The notes under the pieces: model-generated
Seen by the model: the letters and a program-made list of their open reading frames with translations, nothing else
Told to the model about the DNA's origin: nothing
Databases searched by the model: none
In this document: positions 1 through 5,960 of the stretch, one piece after another
Position numbering within the stretch: position 1 is the first letter of the stretch
How the letters are laid out: each line of letters starts with the position of its first letter
NCBI GenBank assembly: GCA_003696125.1
Contig: RFHZ01000317.1
Coordinates: 1 to 6,227, forward strand
DNA length: 6,227 bases
Source of the DNA: Nitrospinota bacterium
Lineage (GTDB): Bacteria; Tectomicrobia; Entotheonellia; J063
Direction of reading: 5' to 3'
Made by a program: the position numbers and the translations under genes

Positions 1-1089
1 AAACCTTTTCTCTATGGTCTGGCCCTGGAAAAGCGGCTATTAACCCCGGCCTCCCTGATCGAGGATCGCCCCCTCGATGTGGCCGTGCCGGGAGGGGTCT
101 ACAGGCCGGGTAACTATGATAACCGCTTTCGTGGCCTGGTCACGGTCCGTACCTCCCTGGCCTCTTCCCTCAACGTGCCGGCGGTGCGAACCGCCCGCCT
201 GGTCGGAATTGCCCCTTTCCTGGAAACGCTACGAAACCTGGGGTTCCAGGAGTTACGGGATGCCGATTTCTACGGACCGGCCCTGGCCTTGGGTTCGGTT
301 GACGTAAGCCTCTGGGAGCTGGTCAATGCGTACCGGACACTGGCCAACGGTGGGATGTGGAGCCCGCTGCGACTCACCTCCTCGCCTCAGAAAGGCAGGG
401 AGCGCCGTGTCTTCTCCCCTGCTGTTGCCTTCCTGATCTCCGATATCCTGGCCGATCGGGAGAGTCGCAGCGAGACTTTCGGATTAGAGAGTCCCCTGGC
501 CACCCGCTTTTGGAGTGCGGTAAAGACCGGGACGAGTAAAGACATGCGTGATAACTGGTGTATCGGGTACTCACAGCATTATACGGTGGGTGTGTGGGTA
601 GGAAACTTCTCCGGCGCACCCATGTGGAACGTGAGCGGGATGACCGGTGCGGCACCGGTATGGGTCACCCTCATGCAGTGGCTCCATCGCAACCGGCCGA
701 GTTCTCCCCCTGCTCCCCCGGACGGCCTCATCAGGCAGGAAGTTCTCTTTCCTCAACTCCACTCTCGCCGTACGGAATGGTTTCTAGCCGGGACAGCACC
801 GGCGACCGTCCAGCAGCCAGCCCCTCTGCCCATCCCCCGCATACGCTATCCGGTCTCCGGGATGACCTTTGCCATCGATCCGGACATTCCCAGGGACCAG
901 CAGCGGATCTTTTTTACGGTCCAGGCAGGGAATACCGGTCTTCGCTGGGTCTTAGATGAACAGGATCTCGGATCCGCTACTTCCCCCTTCCCCTGGTCTC
1001 CCCGGCCGGGGAAGCATCGCCTGTCCCTGGTCGATGCCGGGAATCGTCTCGTCGATACGGTACACTTCACGGTAAAAGGAGGAGAGTAG
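1..1089 (+). CDS. pbpC: Penicillin-binding protein 1C, C-terminal part (5' end outside window)
   Basis: Class A penicillin-binding protein of the PBP1C type, an inner-membrane, periplasm-facing enzyme of peptidoglycan synthesis. The frame is open from base 1, so only the last 362 residues are seen; the glycosyltransferase domain and the catalytic serine lie upstream. The first residues, KPFLYGLAL, match the segment that in this family starts at the lysine of the SxxK motif (STLKPF), so the window probably begins at that lysine (inference). Visible motifs are SLN (visible residues 56-58, bases 166-174), the SxN motif, and KTGTS (residues 175-179, bases 523-537), the third transpeptidase motif. 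After a proline-rich linker, residues about 280-360 resemble the small beta-rich PBP1C C-terminal domain (BiPBP_C). The stop is TAG at 1087-1089. The domain looks intact, with no frameshift. The usual pbpC partner, an alpha-2-macroglobulin-like gene, is not downstream; it could lie upstream. Confidence 0.93.
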   Translation, partial: KPFLYGLALEKRLLTPASLIEDRPLDVAVPGGVYRPGNYDNRFRGLVTVRTSLASSLNVPAVRTARLVGIAPFLETLRNLGFQELRDADFYGPALALGSVDVSLWELVNAYRTLANGGMWSPLRLTSSPQKGRERRVFSPAVAFLISDILADRESRSETFGLESPLATRFWSAVKTGTSKDMRDNWCIGYSQHYTVGVWVGNFSGAPMWNVSGMTGAAPVWVTLMQWLHRNRPSSPPAPPDGLIRQEVLFPQLHSRRTEWFLAGTAPATVQQPAPLPIPRIRYPVSGMTFAIDPDIPRDQQRIFFTVQAGNTGLRWVLDEQDLGSATSPFPWSPRPGKHRLSLVDAGNRLVDTVHFTVKGGE

Positions 1090-1104
1090 GAAAAGGAGGA
1101 AGCC

Positions 1105-2400
1105 ATGAAAGAAGCAGAGTTCCTTCATCTGGCAGGTCAGTACTGCTTCCGTACCCGTCTGGATGGGAGTGAGATTCATGGACCGGTGCTGGCCCGGGGA
1201 GAGGGTTCGGTGGTCTACGATGTGGAGGGTAAGGCGTATCTCGATTTCAATTCAGGCCAGATGTGTGCCACACTTGGTCACAACCATCCCCGCATTGTGG
1301 CCGCCATCCAGGAGAGCTGTCGCACCCTGATCCATGCCAACAGCACCCTGTTCAACGCCCCGGAGATCCTGCTGGCCCAGCGCCTGGCCAGCATTGTACC
1401 CCGGCCCTTGCTGAAATCCCTCTTCCTCCTCTCCGGCAGTGATGCCAATGAGGCGGCTATCGGCTTGGCCAAGAAGTATACCGGTGGTTTTGAGGTGATC
1501 AGCCCGCATACCAGCTTTCACGGCCTCTCCGACATGGCCCGTATGGTCACCTATGCCGGCTGGCATAAGGGGTACGGGCCGGGAATTCCGGGCACGTATG
1601 CGATGCTGGCCCCTTACTGCTATCGCTGTCCGGTGCAGCACACCTTTCCCACCTGCCAGTTTGCCTGCCTGGAGGCGAGCTTTGAGTTGATCGATGCCCA
1701 ATCGACCGGTGCCCTGGCCGCGGTCATCACCGAACCCCTCTTCAGTGCCGGGGGGGTGATCGAGCCTCCGGAGGGATGGTTGACCGAGCTGCAGAGGCGA
1801 TGCAAGGAACGGGGTATGCTCCTGATTCTGGACGAAGCGCAGACCGGCTTGGCCAAGCTTGGGACCATGTGGGCGTTTGAAAGAGAGGGGATCATCCCGG
1901 ACATCTTGACCATCTCCAAGCACTTCGGCGGGGGAGTGACCATCAGCGCGGTGGTGACCACGGCAGCCATCGAGGAGAGGGCTGTGGAGCGGGGCTTTAC
2001 CCTGACCCACTCCCATGCCGCCGATCCGCTCGGCTGTAGCGCAGCTCTGGCCAGCATCGCTCTCATCCAGGAGGAGGATCTGACCAGACAGGCTGAGAGG
2101 ATCGGTCGATACTGGCGTCATCACCTGGACGAGCTGGCGCAGCGGTATGAGCTGATCGGTGATGTGCGGGGAAGGGGACTGATCCAGGGGATAGAGCTGG
2201 TCTGGGACCGGGAAAAGAAGACCCCGGCTCCGGAGGCAGGAAGACAGATTGCCCGCCATGCCCTGGAGCATGGACTCCTCTTCAGCCTGAGGAGAGGTGG
2301 GAGCGTGCTCCGCTTTGTCCCTCCTTTCACCACCACCGAAGCACAGATGGATCAGGCAGCAACCATCCTGCGGCAGGCTCTGGAGACGGTACAGGGATAG
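1105..2400 (+). CDS. Class III PLP-dependent aminotransferase, 2,2-dialkylglycine decarboxylase-like
   Basis: A complete cytosolic PLP enzyme of fold type I, subgroup III, 431 residues, a normal length for the family. From remembered alignment it is closest to 2,2-dialkylglycine decarboxylase (dgdA), which decarboxylates dialkyl amino acids and then transaminates pyruvate. The residue numbering coincides. Gln52 in the NSGQM motif is the DGD residue linked to decarboxylation. ILDEAQTG carries Asp243, which contacts the pyridine nitrogen, and Gln246. Lys272 in TISKHFGGG is the Schiff-base lysine, and Arg403 corresponds to the carboxylate-binding Arg406. The ring-stacking Trp138 of DGD is Phe here (SFHGL), as in ordinary class III aminotransferases, so a plain aminotransferase is also possible. 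Residues 172-188 carry a C-x2-C-x8-C-x3-C cluster that I recall being absent from DGD. The ATG start is set by AAGGAGGA at 1093-1100. The gene begins 15 bases after pbpC and is probably in its operon. Substrate unknown. Confidence 0.88.
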   Translation: MKEAEFLHLAGQYCFRTRLDGSEIHGPVLARGEGSVVYDVEGKAYLDFNSGQMCATLGHNHPRIVAAIQESCRTLIHANSTLFNAPEILLAQRLASIVPRPLLKSLFLLSGSDANEAAIGLAKKYTGGFEVISPHTSFHGLSDMARMVTYAGWHKGYGPGIPGTYAMLAPYCYRCPVQHTFPTCQFACLEASFELIDAQSTGALAAVITEPLFSAGGVIEPPEGWLTELQRRCKERGMLLILDEAQTGLAKLGTMWAFEREGIIPDILTISKHFGGGVTISAVVTTAAIEERAVERGFTLTHSHAADPLGCSAALASIALIQEEDLTRQAERIGRYWRHHLDELAQRYELIGDVRGRGLIQGIELVWDREKKTPAPEAGRQIARHALEHGLLFSLRRGGSVLRFVPPFTTTEAQMDQAATILRQALETVQG

Positions 2401-2416
2401 TCTCCCCAAAAAATCC

Positions 2417-2475
2417 CCTCTAGAGGAGTCGTCTATCGAATATTTTCCCTGCTGAGATTGTCTAAATAGTAACTC
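2417..2475. promoter_or_regulatory. AT-richer stretch with a 10-bp palindrome; possible promoter region
   Basis: The bases just after the aminotransferase gene begin with a perfect 10-bp palindrome, CCTCTAGAGG (2417-2426). An interval noticeably richer in A and T than its surroundings follows, to about 2475. A promoter for the downstream secreted-protein gene could sit here: TTGTCT at 2458-2463 and TAAATA at 2463-2468 resemble promoter boxes but are not properly spaced from each other. The palindrome has no loop and no following T-run, so it is not an intrinsic terminator; it could be an operator or chance. Weak call. Confidence 0.2.
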
Positions 2476-2483
2476 TCTCTGAC

Positions 2484-2524
2484 GGCCGGAGGAGAACCAG
2501 GTCTTCTATCACCTGGAAACGGCC
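2484..2524 (+). other. Hairpin 1 in the leader of the secreted-protein gene
   Basis: Inverted repeat in the non-coding stretch. CCAGGT (2497-2502) pairs with ACCTGG (2511-2516) across an 8-base loop. The stem is extended below an internal loop by GGCCG (2484-2488) pairing with CGGCC (2520-2524). The left side of the internal loop is a purine run (GAGGAGAA). No T-run follows, so this is not a standard intrinsic terminator. As RNA it would be a stable leader element, or a remnant of something else. The pairing is directly visible; any function is inference. Confidence 0.5.
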
Positions 2525-2547
2525 ATCGATAAAGAGGCACCGGAGGC

Positions 2548-2579
2548 CAGGTAGGGTGCAGCACGCTTCCCCCTACCTG
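2548..2579 (+). other. Hairpin 2 in the leader of the secreted-protein gene
   Basis: Perfect 9-bp inverted repeat: CAGGTAGGG (2548-2556) pairs with CCCTACCTG (2571-2579) around a 14-base loop. It lies 92 bases upstream of the start codon at 2672. No T-run follows. Its left arm overlaps CCAGGT (2547-2552), the same hexamer as the left arm of hairpin 1. That hexamer could pair with the right arm of hairpin 1 instead, giving two mutually exclusive folds. Confidence 0.55.
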
Positions 2580-2657
2580 CTGAACGAGGAACACGTGACG
2601 ACAACAAACCAGACGCTGTGTGGAGAAAAAGGGGGAGATCAGAGTATCCGCATAGAA

Positions 2658-2663
2658 GAGGAG
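2658..2663 (+). promoter_or_regulatory. Ribosome binding site fixing the start at 2672
   Basis: GAGGAG lies 8 bases before ATG 2672 and is followed by further purines. The same frame is open back to a GTG at 2618, but that start would add 18 mostly charged residues before the hydrophobic signal peptide and has no comparable ribosome binding site. The ATG at 2672 is therefore preferred. Confidence 0.7.
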
Positions 2664-2671
2664 AGGGGAAG

Positions 2672-5377
2672 ATGAGGTGCAAGGTTCTCTCTATGCTGGC
2701 AGGCCTACTCTGCCTGATGTACATATCCTCTGTTTCTCTGGTATGGGCTCAAGCCGGTTTCAGCGGTGCGCCTCTACCTCCCTGTAACCTGCCTCCCCTG
2801 CCCAACCCGGGAGAGACTATAACATGGCAGGCAGTGGACAGTCCTTTTGAGGTCTGCAGCGATCTGCTGATCCTGGAAGGGAGCATGGTCATCATCGAAG
2901 CGGGCGTTGAGGTTCGGGTCGATGCAGCTCATACACTGAGCGTCGCAGGAGTACTGACCGGACAGGGCACGGCTCAGAATCCCATCACCATTAGCGGGGG
3001 AATGTCGAGTAGCATACCGGCGATACGGGTCTTTGGTACACTCGATCTCGACTTTGTTCACCTCAGCGGCCGCCTGATCACCGATGCAGGCGGCTCCACC
3101 CTGCTGTCAAACTGCACCTTACAGGGCGGTTTTCTATCCAACCCGGAGCTTACCGAGCCTCGCTATGTGCAGCTTGACCGATGCACCATCCATTCCGGTC
3201 GTGTCGATCTTGTGGATGGGACCCTGGTGCTCCGCGACACGACGTTCTTCGATAGCTCGGCCAGCGTGTTGCGTGGGTATGTGCTCCTCGACAACGTCGA
3301 TGTGGATCAGGGGAGTCTTTCCTTCAACCTGCAGGGACAGCCGCTGTACATCGATAACGTCACGATTACGAATGCCCCCGCTGCCGCGTTACATCTTGCC
3401 GGCTCTGATTTTGGCAATGACTACTTCATCGGGCCCAATGTCGTCCTGCAGAACAACCTCTACCCGGTCTCGGTGAGTGATGGTGGACTCCTGCCCGGAA
3501 GCACGCTTCCCGCTACCGGAAACGTGAAGAATTTTATCAAGGGGCCTGAGAACGACGTTACCCTGCGGGGTCCCTTTACCTGGGCAGATGCTGGCTTACC
3601 CTACGTCATCGAGGGGAACGTGCGGGGCGGTTGGACTATCCTCCCTGGGGTGACGATCCGGTTCGGTCCTGGCGGGGGGATTGCCGATGCCCAGGGACTG
3701 GTCGCCCGGGGGCTGCCGGATGCACCTGTTACGTTTGAGCCTCTTAACCCTGCCCAGCCATGGCTCAACATCTTTGCTGCTGACCGACTCGAGCACTGTA
3801 TCGTGGAGGGCAGCCGGTTTGGGCTGGTGAACCTCTCCACCTTATTGCCGCGCTACATCGATAGTTGTATCTTACGCAATAACCAGCAGGCGGTGGTTGG
3901 ACCATGGATTGTGCGTGGTACCCGTTTCCTCAACAACGACCTCGGGGCCCGTATCGGTTTCCCGGATGATCTCAACGGACAGGCGAATCCCAACCATTTT
4001 GTGGGGAACGGGTTGGCGGTACAGGAGGCCGACGATGCCCGCTTTAACTGGTGGGGTGATCCCAGTGGACCGGCAACAGAGGCCAACCCTGGGGGGAAGG
4101 GTGATCCGGTGGCGGCTGGAGTCCCGGTCATCCCTTTCCGGACAGAAGAACCCGATGCCAGCGATTCCCCACCGGTGGTCCGGCTGCTCAAACCCTATTT
4201 TCTGGCAGAGCCAGCACAGAAGATCATGATAGCCTGGGACGCACAGGACGACATCGGTATTGTCGGGTACCGAATTCTCTTTTCGCCAGCCTCCAATATG
4301 CTGCGCACCTATGTGGTCATTGCCGACAGGCTCCCGGCATCACAACACGCATTCGAGTGGCGTGTGCCCCATCTCGGTTTCCAGGTCCTCAACGAGCCCC
4401 AGTACATCCGGGTGGTGGCCATAGATACTGCCGGCCAGGAAGGCTGGGATGAATCGGCTCTCGTGATCCCTACAGGAGATGTCACGGCCAACCTCTCCAT
4501 CACATCGGACCTGGGGGGGAAGACCTTTCATCCTGGTGAGGAGATCCCGGTTACCTGGACGATTGACAACCCGCTGAACACGGTGACAGCCTTTGTATTC
4601 CTTGATGGTGATCAGCGGAGTGTTTCCCTGGGCGGAGCCCCGGCAGGGCTGGGAGAACTCCCTCTGGCTACTGCTCCCTTCTTCAGTACAGACACGGCCC
4701 GCATCGGGATACGCATTGATGGCACAAGCAACGCGGTCAAGTGGGTCTTTAGCGACTACTTCTCCATCCGACCCGATCCCCGCATCGGGGATACTCCACC
4801 GGTGGTAACGCTATTGAGTCCGGCGGGTGGGGAGCGTTTTGTAGCCGGAACAACCATTCCCATTACCTGGATGGCCTCAGACGATGAGGCTCTCCGTTCC
4901 TTTGACATCCAGGCTTCTTACGATGGGGGAAGAACCTGGCATCTCATCGCCGATGACTTGCCTGCAGATACGACCAGCTTTGACTGGCAGACGGCTCCGG
5001 GAACCGGTTTCCCTGATGTCCGTATCCGCATCGTGGCTACCGACCTGCGCTTCCAGAACTCTTCTGCAGGAGCAGATCGGGCATTCTCCATCACCAGGGC
5101 TGAGCAACAGGTCTTCTCGCTCTTCACCAGGGTCAGGGGACGGGGAAGGGTGACGAGCACGCCGGTGGGGATTCGCTGTCCCGGTGACTGTACTGCGGCC
5201 TACCCGCAGGGGACTTTGGTCGCCATCACGGCGACACCGGCTCGTGGTTGGCGTTTTCTGGGATGGGGAGGGAGTTGTCGAGGGATCAGGACGCCTAAAC
5301 CCTGTGTGGTTACCATGAAGGGTAATCGTTTCGTAAGGGCTGTTTTTATTCCCAGGAGGACAATACAAGCCCCTTAG
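2672..5377 (+). CDS. Large secreted protein: beta-helix, beta-sandwich modules and InlB B-repeat-like end
   Basis: A predicted exported protein of 901 residues with no recognised specific function. Residues 1-28 form a signal peptide: basic start, hydrophobic core, and VWAQA, with cleavage probably after WA or AQA. Residues about 50-490 look like a right-handed parallel beta-helix: short strand repeats with the typical entry pattern of an evidence-poor but recurrent kind (EAGVEVRVDAAHTLSVAG, then GTAQNPITISGG), ending in NWWGDPSGP (459-467), a motif common at the end of such helices. Three beta-sandwich-like modules follow at about 499-598, 605-699 and 708-806; the first and third are duplicates. 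Residues about 815-892 resemble a divergent InlB B-repeat (GWGGSC, then VTMKGNRFVRAVF) with four cysteines. Further cysteines (38/62, 148/171, 376/399) could form disulfides outside the cytoplasm. No transmembrane anchor, LPXTG or recognised C-terminal sorting signal is visible, so secretion or surface association by another route is inferred. It could bind polysaccharides or act as an adhesin; no lyase active site could be named. Confidence 0.82.
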   Translation: MRCKVLSMLAGLLCLMYISSVSLVWAQAGFSGAPLPPCNLPPLPNPGETITWQAVDSPFEVCSDLLILEGSMVIIEAGVEVRVDAAHTLSVAGVLTGQGTAQNPITISGGMSSSIPAIRVFGTLDLDFVHLSGRLITDAGGSTLLSNCTLQGGFLSNPELTEPRYVQLDRCTIHSGRVDLVDGTLVLRDTTFFDSSASVLRGYVLLDNVDVDQGSLSFNLQGQPLYIDNVTITNAPAAALHLAGSDFGNDYFIGPNVVLQNNLYPVSVSDGGLLPGSTLPATGNVKNFIKGPENDVTLRGPFTWADAGLPYVIEGNVRGGWTILPGVTIRFGPGGGIADAQGLVARGLPDAPVTFEPLNPAQPWLNIFAADRLEHCIVEGSRFGLVNLSTLLPRYIDSCILRNNQQAVVGPWIVRGTRFLNNDLGARIGFPDDLNGQANPNHFVGNGLAVQEADDARFNWWGDPSGPATEANPGGKGDPVAAGVPVIPFRTEEPDASDSPPVVRLLKPYFLAEPAQKIMIAWDAQDDIGIVGYRILFSPASNMLRTYVVIADRLPASQHAFEWRVPHLGFQVLNEPQYIRVVAIDTAGQEGWDESALVIPTGDVTANLSITSDLGGKTFHPGEEIPVTWTIDNPLNTVTAFVFLDGDQRSVSLGGAPAGLGELPLATAPFFSTDTARIGIRIDGTSNAVKWVFSDYFSIRPDPRIGDTPPVVTLLSPAGGERFVAGTTIPITWMASDDEALRSFDIQASYDGGRTWHLIADDLPADTTSFDWQTAPGTGFPDVRIRIVATDLRFQNSSAGADRAFSITRAEQQVFSLFTRVRGRGRVTSTPVGIRCPGDCTAAYPQGTLVAITATPARGWRFLGWGGSCRGIRTPKPCVVTMKGNRFVRAVFIPRRTIQAP
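4166..4465 (+). repeat. Duplicated beta-sandwich module, copy 1
   Basis: Encodes residues 499-598 of the secreted protein. It opens with SPPVVRLLKP, has IAWDAQDD at the second strand, then DRLPASQHAFEWRVP, and closes with YIRVVAIDTAGQ. The same order of landmarks recurs about 209 residues later. The pattern is that of an immunoglobulin- or fibronectin-like extracellular module. The two copies share the protein pattern but little DNA identity apart from CCACCGGTGGT at each start, so the duplication is old. Confidence 0.6.
4793..5089 (+). repeat. Duplicated beta-sandwich module, copy 2
   Basis: Encodes residues 708-806 of the secreted protein. Landmarks match copy 1: TPPVVTLLSP, ITWMASDDEA, DDLPADTTSFDWQTAP and VRIRIVATDLRFQ. 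The inserted SYDGGRTWHLIA is of the 'you see a graph of time-stamped data' free type: a DGGxTW turn, frequent in secreted beta-rich proteins. A more distant middle module (residues 605-699, with IPVTWTID) separates the copies. Confidence 0.6.
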
Positions 5378-5436
5378 AGATGTTATCTTATTGCGGCTGG
5401 TCTGCCAGGCCTCCCTTTACGGCATCATCAGGGAAC

Positions 5437-5463
5437 AAATCCCAGAAGGGAAAACAGGGATTT
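5437..5463. terminator. Possible terminator between convergent genes
   Basis: AAATCCC (5437-5443) pairs with GGGATTT (5457-5463) around a 13-base loop, and a run of five T starts at 5461 on the + strand. It sits 59 bases after the secreted-protein stop and abuts the lipoprotein stop codon, so it could act for the + strand gene and, less well, for the - strand pair. The stem has only three G-C pairs and is weak. A second small hairpin (5395-5411, CTGG/CCAG core) lies nearer the + strand stop but has no clear T-run. Apart from these, nothing was seen in the 86 bases between the genes. Confidence 0.4.
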
Positions 5464-5931
5464 TTACCTGTACCGCACCGCAATGCCGGTAATCACACGA
5501 GGAGTAAGGGATATTCCCCCTCCCGTATCGATCTGGATTCTTTCCGGCTGGCGGGGTTTGGGACTGGATCTTCCCGCCCTGCGCTCCACCGGCTCCAACT
5601 GTTGCGGGGCGATGTCGCCGGCCCCGGTAATCTTGTAGACGGCATCAGCTCCTACCTCCCGAGCCTTCTCCAGCATCTTCTGCAGCAGATAGCTCTGGTC
5701 TGCCCGTCCTCGCACTTCGATGATACCGAGTTCCACAAAATCGCGGTCAAGGGTATTGGCCGAAGTGAGCAGGATGGGATGCCGGATAGGAGGACGGAGC
5801 TCTTCGGCAGGAGCAAAGGGGGTATACTTGACCTGGGCCAGGGCGGCACATCCGCTGAGCAGAAGGCAGAGCAACAAGCGAACCAGCCCCAAAACCCATC
5901 TATACTGCGCTTTTCGGGCAAGATGTGTCAC
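5464..5931 (-). CDS. Small predicted outer-membrane lipoprotein, possibly YbjQ/RcsF-like
   Basis: A 155-residue predicted lipoprotein. After a basic start (H3, R6, K7, R11), a hydrophobic stretch leads to the lipobox LLSGC with Cys28 as the lipidated residue. Position +2 is Ala, not Asp, which under the E. coli Lol rule points to the outer membrane. In the mature part, FVELGIIEVRG (about 65-75) followed by a helix ending in AREVGADAVYKITG (90-103) recalls the small alpha/beta fold of YbjQ and RcsF-type proteins, where a 'GA-ANAV' strand follows the helix. That link is from pattern only and is tentative. A Pro/Arg-rich, probably disordered segment (110-132) precedes final strands. The start is GTG with AGGAGG five bases upstream; no other in-frame start precedes the signal peptide. 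It lies 29 bases after the Do/HtrA-type protease gene on the same strand, suggesting an envelope-related role. Function unknown. Confidence 0.75.
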   Translation of the reverse strand: MTHLARKAQYRWVLGLVRLLLCLLLSGCAALAQVKYTPFAPAEELRPPIRHPILLTSANTLDRDFVELGIIEVRGRADQSYLLQKMLEKAREVGADAVYKITGAGDIAPQQLEPVERRAGRSSPKPRQPERIQIDTGGGISLTPRVITGIAVRYR

Positions 5932-5936
5932 CTTTG

Positions 5937-5942
5937 CCTCCT
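5937..5942 (-). promoter_or_regulatory. Ribosome binding site supporting the GTG start of the lipoprotein
   Basis: Read on the - strand this is AGGAGG, five bases before GTG (5931-5929). It is a near-ideal Shine-Dalgarno and decides for the GTG start; the next in-frame methionine lies deep inside the mature protein. Confidence 0.7.
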
Positions 5943-5960
5943 ACTTCTCCAATCTTGAGG

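Noticed and set aside
1252-2409. Long - strand open frame (385 codons) opposite the PLP enzyme
   Set aside because: It is antisense to a gene with unmistakable family motifs. Its translation shows no recognisable domain and is rich in Gln, Gly and Arg, as expected of a mirror frame in GC-rich DNA.
2417-2426. Palindrome CCTCTAGAGG as a terminator for the pbpC-aminotransferase operon
   Set aside because: There is no loop and no T-run after it. No convincing intrinsic terminator was found after 2400.
2484-2579. Hairpin region as a known RNA (SRP RNA, c-di-GMP or cobalamin riboswitch)
   Set aside because: The conserved core sequences of these RNAs, as far as I remember them, are not present.
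2618-2671. GTG at 2618 as start of the secreted protein
   Set aside because: It would place 18 mostly charged residues before the signal peptide and lacks a good ribosome binding site; ATG 2672 has GAGGAG at the right distance.
2672-5377. Secreted protein as a pectate or polysaccharide lyase
   Set aside because: The beta-helix pattern is compatible, but no catalytic motif of a specific lyase family could be identified.
5380-5958. + strand open frame (192 codons) across the lipoprotein gene
   Set aside because: It is antisense to the lipoprotein, which has a signal peptide, a lipobox and a strong ribosome binding site. The + strand frame has no family features.
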